This document shows positions 8,400-17,699 of a stretch of DNA of 64,000 nucleotides, one piece after another (the first letter of the stretch is position 1; each line of letters starts with the position of its first letter). The DNA is from Clostridium collagenovorans DSM 3089. GTDB lineage: Bacteria; Bacillota; Clostridia; Clostridiales; Clostridiaceae. Below the pieces are notes generated by a model. That model had not been told where the DNA came from and did no database searches. It saw only the letters and a list, made by a program, of their open reading frames with translations. The position numbers were made by a program, and so were the translations under genes. The stretch spans positions 373,945 through 437,944 of the forward strand of contig NZ_FQXP01000004.1 of assembly GCF_900130005.1 (NCBI RefSeq). Reading direction: 5' to 3'.

Positions 8400-9061
8400 C
8401 TATAATTAGCCTTATAATAATACCTATAATCCTTGTTATGGCAGTTAAGAATGGAAATAAAAATTACTGGTTAATAAGTGTGATTCTTGTTATTTTAGCT
8501 ATGGCACCCTTCTTTTCAATTTTTGAAAGTAGGAAGCCAAGGGCAAGGGAAATAGTTCCAATAGCAGTTATGTCAGCTATAGCTGCTATAGGTAGATTTG
8601 CTTTTGCTATGTTGCCACAGTTTAAGCCAGTTGCAGCAATAGTTATTATAACAGGTATTTCATTTGGTGCAGAGGCTGGTTTTTTAACAGGAGCTATATC
8701 AGCTTTAGTATCGAATTTTTTCTTTGGGCAAGGACCTTGGACACCGTGGCAAATGTTTGGTTTTGGTATAATAGGATTTTTAGCAGGGGTTTTATATAAG
8801 CATAAAGTAATTGGAAACAAGCTTACAATATGCCTTTTTGGAGCAATATCAGGGTATTTATATGGAATCATATTAAATCTATGGACTGTTTTTGCTGCTG
8901 CTAATCCAATTACTCCACAAAGTGTTATAGCCATTTATGCTGCAAGTATTCCCTTTGATACAATACATGCAGTATCAACAGTTATATTCTTATATATATT
9001 AGCTATGCCTATGAAAGAAAAAATGGAGCGACTAAAAAGAAAATACGGCTTGTTTAGATAG
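8369..9061 (+). CDS. ECF transporter S component, predicted cobalamin-specific
   Basis: A 230-residue integral membrane protein. After a basic N-terminus and two helices comes an S-component core with the segments REIVPIAVMSAIAAIGRF, KPVAAIVIITG and AGFLTGAISALVSNFFFGQG, then PWTPWQMFGFGIIGFLAG. This resembles predicted cobalamin S components (CbrT-like) in Firmicutes. Substrate assignment rests mainly on context (cobalamin riboswitch, DUF4430 lipoprotein) rather than on residues that I can prove contact B12. It has about seven membrane helices rather than the usual six, from an extra N-terminal segment. It overlaps the ATPase gene by 31 nt and ends the operon. Confidence 0.8.
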   Translation: MEKRKKSFKIAIISLIIIPIILVMAVKNGNKNYWLISVILVILAMAPFFSIFESRKPRAREIVPIAVMSAIAAIGRFAFAMLPQFKPVAAIVIITGISFGAEAGFLTGAISALVSNFFFGQGPWTPWQMFGFGIIGFLAGVLYKHKVIGNKLTICLFGAISGYLYGIILNLWTVFAAANPITPQSVIAIYAASIPFDTIHAVSTVIFLYILAMPMKEKMERLKRKYGLFR

Positions 9062-9091
9062 TTGTTTTTTTACTATTAAGGGGGAATAAAA

Positions 9092-9604
9092 TTGTATTTA
9101 AAAGAAGGGGAGTTACTAATAAGAAATGCAAAGCTTGAAGATGCTGATATTCTTTGCAGTTGGTGGAATGATGGAAAAGTAATGGAGCATGCAGGATTTC
9201 CTAATGGAATTCATATAAGTAGGGAAGATATTATAGAAAACATTGCTAAGGATTTTCATAAGAGAGTAAGATTAATAATTGAAGTAAAATCTAAGGCTAT
9301 AGGAGAAATGAGCTATTTAATAGAAGATAATATTGCTGATATAGGTATTAAAATATGTGAATTTTCATATCAAGAAAAAGGATACGGAAGCAAGAGTTTG
9401 AAGCTTTTATTAAATTACTTGTTTAGTGAAGTAAAAGTTTTAAAAGTAATTTTAGATACAAATCTTAATAATAAAAGAGCTCAACATGTATATGAAAAAA
9501 TAGGTTTTAAAAAAGTAGATATTAAAATAGATTCATGGAAAGATGAAGTTGGCAATTTACAATCAGTTGTATATTATGAGTTAAAAAAAGAAGATTATAA
9601 ATAG
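9092..9604 (+). CDS. GNAT family N-acetyltransferase
   Basis: A 170-residue acetyltransferase of the RimJ/RimL-like Acetyltransf_3 type. It starts at TTG 9092 with AGGGGG seven nt upstream; no better ATG exists in frame. The N-terminal LIRNAKLEDADILCSWWND motif, the beta4 strand GEMSYLI, and the acetyl-CoA pyrophosphate loop QEKGYGSKSL (Q/RxxGxG/A type) are visible. So is the C-terminal NKRAQHVYEKIGFKKV helix-strand that closes the fold. The acceptor cannot be predicted; related proteins act on aminoglycosides, ribosomal proteins or small metabolites. It is 30 nt after the cobalamin operon, so it may be co-transcribed. A strong terminator follows. Confidence 0.85.
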   Translation: MYLKEGELLIRNAKLEDADILCSWWNDGKVMEHAGFPNGIHISREDIIENIAKDFHKRVRLIIEVKSKAIGEMSYLIEDNIADIGIKICEFSYQEKGYGSKSLKLLLNYLFSEVKVLKVILDTNLNNKRAQHVYEKIGFKKVDIKIDSWKDEVGNLQSVVYYELKKEDYK

Positions 9605-9611
9605 AAGAGAT

Positions 9612-9660
9612 AAAGCCATGTATATGTAGAGATTATTCTCTGTATATACATGGCTTTTAT
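9612..9660. terminator. bidirectional terminator between convergent genes
   Basis: Arms AAAGCCATGTATAT (9612-9625) and ATATACATGGCTTT (9644-9657) pair perfectly, with a smaller stem inside. A-rich and T-rich flanks on both sides allow use by the acetyltransferase gene on the plus strand and the methyltransferase gene on the minus strand. Confidence 0.85.
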
Positions 9661-9663
9661 ATA

Positions 9664-10647
9664 TTATTTAGCTTTTAATATATGAAGGCTAATATTAGTT
9701 GCAACAATAGGTGTTATATCAGGAGCAGCATCAATGATTTCTCCCTTAGAGATAGGGGTAGAATAAGCAAATAATTCATTTGCTATCTTCAGGTCTAAGT
9801 TTGAAGCCTTAAATGCTTCCTTAGTAGTTTTCTCTGTGGCAAAGGTATCAACTTTAAAGTATTTAAGTACATTTATATTTGGCTCATCATTTTCAGCATA
9901 AAAATGATTTATAAATAAAAGTTCCCCTTCAAGTACACGACGCAATTCATTTAATACATTAGCTGAGTCCTGAATGTTAGCAAGCCCAAGATTGCTTGTC
10001 ATTATTTTAACTGAGGCATCTTTAAAAGGAGTAAGTCTTGCATCAAAGGATAGTAAGCTTACCTTATTATATAAGCCTAAGTGTTCTAAGGCAGCCTTAT
10101 CTCTTTTTAAAATACTAGGACTAAAATCTGTTGCAACAATGTAATTATCCAAGTTCTTAGCTAATTCTTCAACTAAATAACATCTACCAGAAGCAATATC
10201 AACTATAGGGTCACAAGAATTTTTTAAATAGTTACATAAGAATTCAAGCTGACTTTCAGTACCTTTAACAATATCCTTAGTGTATAAATCAGCTCTAGCA
10301 TTTTTAAATAAAGGCATAGCTTCTTCAAAATTTCCTTGTTCATCTAAAAGCATAGCCTTAACAAATCTGTCAGTAGCACATAAGTCATTATTTTCATGTT
10401 CCATAAGTGCATCTACTAATTCAGGATGCTCAAGAAATAGGGTATTAGATTCTTCCCATAAGTCATTTCTTTGAAGTTCTGGAGTAAGGAAAACACCTAT
10501 TCCATCATGAATTTCATAGGTTGCATTACATTGAGTACATAGAGCATGTCCTTCAATCAATCTCTCTTCAGTTTCATTAGAAATATCCCATGTTAAATTA
10601 CTATGGCAGAATGGGCACTGTAACATATCCATTAAATATTTATGCAT
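9664..10647 (-). CDS. zinc-finger plus SAM-dependent methyltransferase
   Basis: A 327-residue cytoplasmic protein. The N-terminus is a Trm112-like zinc ribbon with Cys11/Cys14 (CPFC) and Cys37/Cys40 (CTQC). The middle is a helical linker. The C-terminal half is a class I methyltransferase with motif I VDIASGRCYLVEELA, the acidic ATDFSPSIL after strand 2, and a late DARLTPF/SNLGLANI region. Motif I reads DIASG rather than the more common DxGxG, a modest deviation. The substrate is unknown; similar two-part proteins act on small molecules or rRNA. GAGGT lies just upstream of ATG 10647. It is transcribed toward the acetyltransferase gene. Confidence 0.8.
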   Translation of the reverse strand: MHKYLMDMLQCPFCHSNLTWDISNETEERLIEGHALCTQCNATYEIHDGIGVFLTPELQRNDLWEESNTLFLEHPELVDALMEHENNDLCATDRFVKAMLLDEQGNFEEAMPLFKNARADLYTKDIVKGTESQLEFLCNYLKNSCDPIVDIASGRCYLVEELAKNLDNYIVATDFSPSILKRDKAALEHLGLYNKVSLLSFDARLTPFKDASVKIMTSNLGLANIQDSANVLNELRRVLEGELLFINHFYAENDEPNINVLKYFKVDTFATEKTTKEAFKASNLDLKIANELFAYSTPISKGEIIDAAPDITPIVATNISLHILKAK

Positions 10648-10862
10648 TTTAATTACCTCACTTATATTTAAATTTCATTAGAATACTGCCTTTTGTATTA
10701 ATAATTATTTTATTTAAGCTTTAACATTGAAGTATATGATTTTAAAAATAAAATTAGAATATGTGTATTGTAAGATTAAGAGTGTAGTATTAAGATTAAG
10801 TTTATAAAAGAATAAAGTCGAATCATTCTTAATAAAGGATATTAAGTAATATTATAACAGGG

Positions 10863-10891
10863 TTGACAGTTGCAAGCTACATTATTAAAAT
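10863..10891 (+). promoter_or_regulatory. probable sigma-A promoter upstream of htpG
   Basis: TTGACA (10863-10868), a 17-nt spacer and TAAAAT (10886-10891) lie within the 438-nt gap 10648-11085. The transcript would have a leader of nearly 190 nt before htpG. I see no CIRCE inverted repeat and no other gene in this gap. Confidence 0.6.
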
Positions 10892-11085
10892 AATATTTAT
10901 AAGATTTTTACAGGGTACTATTGTTACAACGAAAACTAATGTTATAAAGCTTAGAATCTAAGCATTTTAAGGTGCTAGATTTATATATAAAAAATTAAAA
11001 ATAATGCTATGCTGTAATCTTTAAAAGAAGAATATTTAGTATTCGATAAAATATTATAGCTACATAATATGAGGAGGAGTAAATT

Positions 11086-13035
11086 ATGAGTTTTGAAAAG
11101 GGGAATATTTCAATTCATACAGAGAACATTTTTCCAATAATTAAAAAGTGGTTGTACTCAGACAAAGATATTTTCATTAGAGAACTTATTAGTAATGGCT
11201 GTGATGCTGTAAATAAGTTTAAAAGATTAGTTACTTTAGGAGAGGCAGAATGTCCTGAAAATGAGAAGTTTAGAGTAATTGTATCTGTGAATAAAGAAGA
11301 AGGAACTTTAAGCTTTAGTGATAATGGAATAGGTATGACTGAGGAAGAGGTTAAAAAATACATAAATCAAGTAGCCTTTTCAGGAGCAGAGGATTTTGTT
11401 CAAAAGTATAAAGAGAAAATCAGTGAAGGAAATGACATAATAGGACATTTTGGATTAGGATTTTACTCTGCTTTTATGGTGTCTACTAAGGTTGAAATAG
11501 ATACTCTTTCTTATACCCAAGATGCAAAGGCAGTAAAATGGGTTTGTGAAGGGGGAATAGAGTACGAAATAGCACCTTCAGAGTCAAGAAGTGAAAGAGG
11601 AACCACTGTAACTTTATTTATAGATGAAGATAGTAAGGAATTTCTAGAAGAGTATAAAGTAAGAGAAATAATTACTAAGTATTGTTCATTCTTACCTGTA
11701 GAAATCTATTTAGAGAGTGATTTAAACAAGGCATCAGAGGATGGAATTGTGGATGCTGAAATAATCGAAGATTCTAATAAAGCTGAGGGTGATGTTAACT
11801 CAGAAGAAAAGGAAGATAAAAAGGGGTTACCTAAGCCATTAAATGACACTACACCATTATGGCTTAAAGCACCTAAGGATTGCACAGAGCAAGAATATAA
11901 GGAGTTTTATAAAAAGGTATTCCATTCCTTTGATGAACCATTATTTTGGATTCATTTAAATGTGGACTACCCATTTAATTTAAAAGGGATACTTTACTTC
12001 CCTAAGCTTAAAAATGAATTTGAGCTTATAGAAGGAGAAGTTAAATTATATAACAACCAAGTTTTTGTAGCAGACAATATAAAAGAAGTTATACCAGAGT
12101 TTTTACTATTATTAAAAGGGGTAATAGATTGTCCAGACTTACCTCTTAATGTATCTAGAAGTTTCCTTCAAAATGATAGAGATGTAAGTAAGATATCTAA
12201 ACATATAGTTAAAAAGGTAGCAGATAAACTAAATTCTCTATTTAAAAATGAAAGAGAAACTTATGAAGGCTTCTGGGATGATATTCAAGTATTTATTAAG
12301 TTTGGATGCTTAAAGGACGAAGGATTCTATGATAAGATTAAGGAATCTTTAATTTTCAAGACTATAAATGGAAAGTACGTTACTTTAAAAGATTACTTAG
12401 AAAACTATAAGGAAAAACATGAGAATAAGGTTTTCTATGTAAGTGATGAGGAGCAACAATCACAGTATATAAAATTATTTAAGGATTATGATTTAGATGC
12501 TATTATCTTAAATACTACAATAGATAATCATTTTATTTCTTTCCTTGAATATAAAGAAGCTGGAATTAGCTTTAGTAGAATTGATTCTGATTTATCAGAA
12601 ATTCTAAAGGGTAAGGAAGAGAGCAGTGAGGAGCACAAGGAAAGAGCTAAAAATTTAGAAGAGCTATTTAAAGGAATATTAGGAGATAAAGTAAAGAATT
12701 ATTCCGTTGAAAGTCTTAAAAATGAAGAAACACCTGCTATGATTTTAGTAGATGAGTATTCTAGAAGAATGAAGGAAATGCAATCTAGATTTGCAGGCGC
12801 TAATTTACCTATGAATTTCCAAGAGGAAAAGACTTTGGTTATAAATGATAATAATCCTATAATTCAAAAGCTTTTATCCTTAAAGGATGTAGAAGATAAA
12901 AAGGAGCAGGTATCATTAATATGTAACCAAATATTAGACTTAGCTTTAATAGGTAATAAAGATCTTAATGCAGAGCAATTAGATGAATTTATAAAAAGAA
13001 GCAATAAGTTAATAAGCTTATTTATTACTTTATAA
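11086..13035 (+). CDS. htpG: molecular chaperone HtpG (Hsp90)
   Basis: A 649-residue Hsp90-family ATP-dependent chaperone, slightly longer than the usual 610-630 residues. The N-terminal GHKL ATPase domain shows ELISNGCDAVNKFKRL, DNGIGM and GHFGLGFYSAFMV. The middle domain has the conserved LPLNVSRSFLQ segment containing the catalytic-loop Arg. The C-terminal dimerisation domain lacks the eukaryotic MEEVD tail, as expected. A charged, Glu/Lys-rich stretch at about residues 222-250 separates the N-terminal and middle domains and explains the extra length. GAGGAG precedes ATG 11086. It is monocistronic, with its own promoter upstream and a large inverted repeat downstream. Confidence 0.95.
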   Translation: MSFEKGNISIHTENIFPIIKKWLYSDKDIFIRELISNGCDAVNKFKRLVTLGEAECPENEKFRVIVSVNKEEGTLSFSDNGIGMTEEEVKKYINQVAFSGAEDFVQKYKEKISEGNDIIGHFGLGFYSAFMVSTKVEIDTLSYTQDAKAVKWVCEGGIEYEIAPSESRSERGTTVTLFIDEDSKEFLEEYKVREIITKYCSFLPVEIYLESDLNKASEDGIVDAEIIEDSNKAEGDVNSEEKEDKKGLPKPLNDTTPLWLKAPKDCTEQEYKEFYKKVFHSFDEPLFWIHLNVDYPFNLKGILYFPKLKNEFELIEGEVKLYNNQVFVADNIKEVIPEFLLLLKGVIDCPDLPLNVSRSFLQNDRDVSKISKHIVKKVADKLNSLFKNERETYEGFWDDIQVFIKFGCLKDEGFYDKIKESLIFKTINGKYVTLKDYLENYKEKHENKVFYVSDEEQQSQYIKLFKDYDLDAIILNTTIDNHFISFLEYKEAGISFSRIDSDLSEILKGKEESSEEHKERAKNLEELFKGILGDKVKNYSVESLKNEETPAMILVDEYSRRMKEMQSRFAGANLPMNFQEEKTLVINDNNPIIQKLLSLKDVEDKKEQVSLICNQILDLALIGNKDLNAEQLDEFIKRSNKLISLFITL

Positions 13036-13226
13036 TAAAATTATTTATTATTTTAAGATGAGCTTAATATAGGTCTTAATAAAGTTGTTAAGTATTAAAA
13101 GCAGCTTTGAATAAGAATGTATTACCTAGCAAAATATAAAGTTCAATAAGGATTCTTTATTATTAAAGAAAGATATTATGAATTTGTAGCTAGGTATAAA
13201 AAGTAAGATAACAAAAAACTAAAAAA

Positions 13227-13341
13227 GAGGGCTGTAGCACTAATGAATTCATATGTAATATTATGTATTTATACTTGGTTATAAATACATAATGCATAAT
13301 GCATAATGATATAGATTCATAGTGTTACAGCCTTTCTTTAT
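13227..13341 (+). terminator. large imperfect hairpin with CATAATG heptamer repeats (htpG terminator?)
   Basis: The outer arm GGCTGTAGCACTAATGAATTC pairs with GATTCATAGTGTTACAGCC with one bulge, and the inner arm TTATGTATTTATA pairs perfectly with TATAAATACATAA. T-rich sequence follows. The 3' side carries three tandem CATAATG heptamers at 13288-13308. It is the only structured element in the 488-nt gap 13036-13523; the rest shows no gene. Its position 190 nt past htpG suggests a terminator, though a small mobile or structural repeat is also possible. Confidence 0.6.
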
Positions 13342-13523
13342 TGAGAAGTTCCTTTAAATGTCGAAATAAAAATTACCAAAGTTATTATAAAAGTATAAGA
13401 TGAATAATAAAATATGGTAAATAGATTAAAACTAATATTTATGAAATAGTTTTAATCTTTATTTACAACATTACTTAATTCATATCAGTATAATTACTAC
13501 ATTAATACAAGGGGGGATTTTGT

Positions 13524-15482
13524 ATGTCGGAAAAGAAAGGACTTTCTCATGAAGCTTATGGTGGGGTTAAAGGTGAAGATTATGTTCCATACGTAAATGC
13601 TAAGGAGGCTTTACCTGAATTAACAATAGCGTCTATAATTATTGGTTCCTTATTTGCTGCAATTTTTTCAGCAGCTAATGTTTACTTAGGGTTGAAGGTT
13701 GGAATGACCATCTCTGCAATTATTCCTGCATCAATTTTAGGAACAGCGGTGTTATTTGCCTTTGGAAGAAGAAGTATTTTAGAGGCTAACTTAGTAGCAG
13801 GTGTAGCTGGGGTTGGAGAAGCTCTAGCAGGTGGAATAGTCTTTACTTTACCTGCAATTGTAGTTTGGGGTCAAAAGTTAACATTATTACAGATTGTTTC
13901 AATAACTATTTTAGGGGGAATTTTAGGTATTTTATTTGTAGTTCCTTTAAGAAAGTATTTAATGGTAGAGGAACATGGTAAATTACCATTTCCAGAAAGT
14001 ATGGCAGCTTCAGAGGTACTTGTTAATTCAGCTGCTGGTGGAGATGGACTTAAGAGCGTTGTAACTGGTCTTGCTGGAGGAGGAATTTTCAAATTCTTAT
14101 CAGGTGGACTTTTGTTATGGTCAGAAAGTCCAACTTGGCTTATTAACGTTACACAGGGTGGAAAATCTATTTTTGCTAGTATCTTTGGTATTGATGCTAT
14201 AGCTTCACTTTTAGGTGTTGGTTTTATAGTGGGAATTGAAGTTGCAATATACATGTTTGCAGGGGCAGTAATTGCATGTTTTGGATTAATACCGTTAATT
14301 AAGTTTTTAGGTGAAGGTTTAGCTGGACCTTTATATCCATCAACAGTTCCAATAGCAGAAATGACAGCTAGTGCAATTAGAAGTGAATATGTAAGATACA
14401 TTGGTGCAGGTGCTGTTGCAGCAGGTGGATTTATAAGCTTAGCAAAGGCTATTCCAATTATAGCTAAATCTATAAAGAGTGCTTTTAGTGGAATGAAGTC
14501 TGGTTCAGTAGAAACTAAGAGAACTGAAATAGATGTAAAAATAACATGGGTAATGGGTGCAGCTGTTTTAGTATTTTTCTTATCATGGTTATTACCAATG
14601 ACTAAGCTTCATCCAGTTGGAGCATTGTTAGCGGTTATTTTTTCCTTCTTCTTTGCAGTCGTATCTGCAAGAATATGTGGAATAATAGGTGCATCTAACA
14701 ATCCTATATCAGGTATGACCATAGCAACCTTATTATTTATAACAGCTATATTAAAAGCCATAGGAGTAGTTGGTAATACGGGTATGGTAATGGCGCTAAC
14801 AGCAGGAGGAATTGTATCAGTAGCTACAGCTGTTGCAGGTGGAGCAGGACAAGCTTTGAAAAGCACATATATTATAGGTGGTACACCTAAAAATGTAGAA
14901 ATAGGTTTATTAATAGGCTTAGTTGTATCTGCAATAGCAGGTGGAGCGGCAATGCTACTTTTAATAAACATTTATGGTATTGGAGGAGAAACAGGTCTTC
15001 CAGCACCACAAGCTAACTTAATGGCAATGGTTGTTCAAGGGGTTATGGATGCTAAGTTACCATGGACACTTGTACTTGTAGGAGCAGCTATAGGAATTGC
15101 TATGGAAATGTTTAAGTTACCAGTATTGCCTGTAGCTTTAGGTATATATCTACCAATGAATTTAAGTGCTGGTGTTTTAGCTGGTGGTATTTTAAGAGTA
15201 ATAGTTGATAAAAAATACAAAGCTAAGGAAAAGCTTAAGAAAGAAAAGGTTGAAAAGGGTGTACTAGTTGCTTCAGGATTAGTTGCTGGAGATGCTTTAG
15301 TAGGTATATTAATTGCTGCTTTAACTGGATTAGGATTAGCTGATGCAGTTGGTATAGGTCCAAATATCTTACCAGCTTTAGCAGAAAGTAAGATTTTTGC
15401 AATTGTTATGTTCTTAGCATTAATGTTCTGGGTATATAAATATATTACTGGAGATAGCAAGAAAGCTAAGAAGAAAGCTTAA
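13524..15482 (+). CDS. OPT family oligopeptide/metal-chelate transporter
   Basis: A 652-residue polytopic membrane protein of the OPT superfamily. The N-terminal ELTIASIIIGSLFAAIFSAANVYLGLKVG is characteristic, followed by SIIPAS-like helices. The internal LPFPESMAASEVLV and a later NPISGMT segment are further typical OPT sites. Members import short peptides or metal chelates with protons. The specificity cannot be told from sequence. GGGGGG upstream of ATG 13524 gives a clear start. The small PqqD-like gene follows after 61 nt and is probably co-transcribed. Confidence 0.92.
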   Translation: MSEKKGLSHEAYGGVKGEDYVPYVNAKEALPELTIASIIIGSLFAAIFSAANVYLGLKVGMTISAIIPASILGTAVLFAFGRRSILEANLVAGVAGVGEALAGGIVFTLPAIVVWGQKLTLLQIVSITILGGILGILFVVPLRKYLMVEEHGKLPFPESMAASEVLVNSAAGGDGLKSVVTGLAGGGIFKFLSGGLLLWSESPTWLINVTQGGKSIFASIFGIDAIASLLGVGFIVGIEVAIYMFAGAVIACFGLIPLIKFLGEGLAGPLYPSTVPIAEMTASAIRSEYVRYIGAGAVAAGGFISLAKAIPIIAKSIKSAFSGMKSGSVETKRTEIDVKITWVMGAAVLVFFLSWLLPMTKLHPVGALLAVIFSFFFAVVSARICGIIGASNNPISGMTIATLLFITAILKAIGVVGNTGMVMALTAGGIVSVATAVAGGAGQALKSTYIIGGTPKNVEIGLLIGLVVSAIAGGAAMLLLINIYGIGGETGLPAPQANLMAMVVQGVMDAKLPWTLVLVGAAIGIAMEMFKLPVLPVALGIYLPMNLSAGVLAGGILRVIVDKKYKAKEKLKKEKVEKGVLVASGLVAGDALVGILIAALTGLGLADAVGIGPNILPALAESKIFAIVMFLALMFWVYKYITGDSKKAKKKA

Positions 15483-15543
15483 AAGATATAAAATTTTAAT
15501 TTAAAGTTTAAAGATATAATAAATATGAGGAAGTGTGATATAC

Positions 15544-15921
15544 ATGAATAAAAAGAAAGCAAGTGAAGGTGAAAATTTTCTATTGTATATACCAAAGAAA
15601 AAGCATATAAATTATAAAGAAATAAAGGGGAGAATAGTTTTATACTTTGAACACAATAAAATTGTAGAAAAACTTGCCAGATTAATTGTTAAAAAGCCAA
15701 AAACAACGGATATTGAGCTAGATGAGTTAAGCAGTGAGGTGTGGAGGCTTATAGATGGCAACAATACAATTTATGAAATAATGGAAAAAATGAAAATAAA
15801 GTTTGGAAGTAGATGTGAACCTTTAAATGAGAGGTTAATATTGTTTATGAGGTATTTAAATAAAAAAAATTGGATTAGTTTTAACAAGGAAAAAGCGAAA
15901 ACAAAATCTAAAGTTTCTTAA
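15544..15921 (+). CDS. PqqD-like small protein
   Basis: A 125-residue protein with start ATG 15544, because GAGGAAG is about 10 nt upstream; GTG 15535 is too close. Residues about 45-115 resemble the PqqD fold. They show LDELSSEVWRLIDGNNTIYEIMEKM, here cited by its core VWRLIDG and the YEIMEKM helix, which recall peptide chaperones that present RiPP precursors to radical SAM enzymes. No pqqE-like radical SAM gene or PQQ precursor is visible in the window. The only partner is the OPT transporter immediately upstream. I infer a peptide-related accessory role for the transporter, but this is not proved. Confidence 0.65.
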   Translation: MNKKKASEGENFLLYIPKKKHINYKEIKGRIVLYFEHNKIVEKLARLIVKKPKTTDIELDELSSEVWRLIDGNNTIYEIMEKMKIKFGSRCEPLNERLILFMRYLNKKNWISFNKEKAKTKSKVS

Positions 15922-16194
15922 AATAAATTACTGATAAAGCTTCTATAGGATTTTAGGTACAAAATTGCAATGATAAAAGAAAAATTACTATAGAAAATGA
16001 AAAAATTATTAATAAAACTAATAAAAACTTAAAAAAAGGTAGGTTTTTTGAGTTTTTCAAGTACAAAATTGTTATTTGGAATTAATTTTTAAGCTTTAAG
16101 TTCTTAAATTTGTGTACTTTTCAAAGCATCTTAATCATTCCATAAACTTCTTAATTTATATATAATAAGTATATAGATAGAAGAGGTGGAATTT

Positions 16195-17097
16195 ATGAAA
16201 GAAGAAAGTAAAATTTTAAGGATGTCAGTATTAGGAGCTTTAGGTTTTGCAATACTGGGTATAGCTTGGGGTATAATTTCTCAATCAGAGATGATTATAT
16301 TTGATGGAATGTATTCATTTGTCAGCTTAATTTTATCCTTAATTGCTTTATATATAAGTAATTATATAAGTAAAAAGGATGCGGATAAGTTTCCTTTTGG
16401 AAAGCATATGTTAGAACCAATAGTAATAGCATTTAAATCCTTAGTGATTGCATATATGTGTTTAAGTTCTTTTATAGGAGCGATTAAACAAATTGTTTTA
16501 GGTGGAAATGAAGTAGAATATGGGTTTGCATTAGTTTATGCATTAATTTCAGTAATTGGCTGTGGAATTATTTACTTTATAATGAAAAGAAGAGGAGAGA
16601 AGACTTCTTCAGAATTAATAAATGCTGAAAGTGCACAGTGGTTAATGGATGGTTTATTAAGTTTAGCTGTACTAGTAGGATTTATTATAGCATCATTATT
16701 AAGTAAGACTTCTTTAAGTTATCTTAACAAATATATAGATCCATTTATGGTAGTTATAACATCAGCATTCTTTATAAGAGTGCCAGTTAAGACCTTTATA
16801 AAGAGCTTTAAAGAAATAATTTCTGTTAAAGCTGATGATAGTATTAATGAAGAGGTGTATAATTTAGTTAAGACAATAGAAGATGAATATAACTTTGAAG
16901 AGTCCATAACAAGAGTATCTAAGGCAGGTACATCACTAAGAATAGAGATTGACTTTGTTTATAATAATGATACTAATATAAATGATTTAGATGATATGGA
17001 TTGTTTAAGAGAAAAATTAAACGATGAACTAAAGCATATAAGTTATAAAAAATGGCTTAGTGTTACCTTTACTGGTGATAGAAAGTGGGCTATTTAA
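16195..17097 (+). CDS. cation diffusion facilitator family transporter
   Basis: A 300-residue protein with start ATG 16195 behind GAGGTGG; the in-frame GTG 16186 lies inside that site. Six membrane helices are visible, including the FDGMYSFVSLILSLIALYIS helix that carries the conserved Asp of CDF proteins and the KFPFGKHMLEPI loop. A soluble C-terminal domain follows from about residue 205. Family members export Zn2+, Fe2+, Mn2+ or Co2+ in exchange for protons. The metal cannot be read from these residues. It is monocistronic, with a good terminator downstream. Confidence 0.85.
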   Translation: MKEESKILRMSVLGALGFAILGIAWGIISQSEMIIFDGMYSFVSLILSLIALYISNYISKKDADKFPFGKHMLEPIVIAFKSLVIAYMCLSSFIGAIKQIVLGGNEVEYGFALVYALISVIGCGIIYFIMKRRGEKTSSELINAESAQWLMDGLLSLAVLVGFIIASLLSKTSLSYLNKYIDPFMVVITSAFFIRVPVKTFIKSFKEIISVKADDSINEEVYNLVKTIEDEYNFEESITRVSKAGTSLRIEIDFVYNNDTNINDLDDMDCLREKLNDELKHISYKKWLSVTFTGDRKWAI

Positions 17098-17224
17098 TAG
17101 TAAATTATTATCTTTTTAATCAAAATAAAGCCTTTGTTTTATAGGATTTAAGAAGAGAACATTCTTTATTTAATAAGGAGTAGTTCACGACCATATAATG
17201 CTTAAAATTTTAGTTTATAATATG

Positions 17225-17257
17225 AAAAAAGGTTGTCCAATAGGACAGCCTTTTTTT
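17225..17257 (+). terminator. intrinsic terminator after the CDF transporter
   Basis: GGTTGTCC-aata-GGACAGCC is flanked by an A-run before and a T-run after, a textbook intrinsic terminator that may act in both directions. The following 440 nt up to 17699 are AT-rich and contain no gene I can support. Confidence 0.9.
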
Positions 17258-17699
17258 ATGATTTTTATTTATAAAGTAGTTTACTCAATGTATTTTATAA
17301 TTTACTCATTACTGAAATAAGAATACACTATAATATAAAGCTATCAAGAGTTAAGATATATATTTAAGCTAATACTATTTTTAAAAGTAATGTATGTTTT
17401 TCAATATTGAAGAGAATTTATATGGAAAACTAAATATTTGGAAAGATATGTGACTTTATCACAGAATAAAAAAGGGAAAAATTATATAACATAAGTAAGA
17501 ACTTTACTTAAAGAAATGTTTAATCTAGTTATAAATTACTTAAATTACGAAATGAGTAAGTAAATTCTTCATTAGAAAGTTTATAAAGAAAGTGAAATAT
17601 AAGTTTTATACCTATAAAGTAATTGAAAAACACCAATAGATACACAAAGGATATGAAGGTAAGAAATTTATGAGTTTTGCTCTAAAAGGAGGAGTATAT

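Noticed and set aside
10648..11085. CIRCE element in front of htpG
   Set aside because: No TTAGCACTC-N9-GAGTGCTAA inverted repeat is visible, only a sigma-A-like promoter.
13871..15460. Three long minus-strand frames opposite the OPT gene
   Set aside because: Their Pro/Ile/Ala/Thr-rich composition mirrors the Gly/Val/Ala-rich membrane protein on the plus strand, and they have no domain or start signals.
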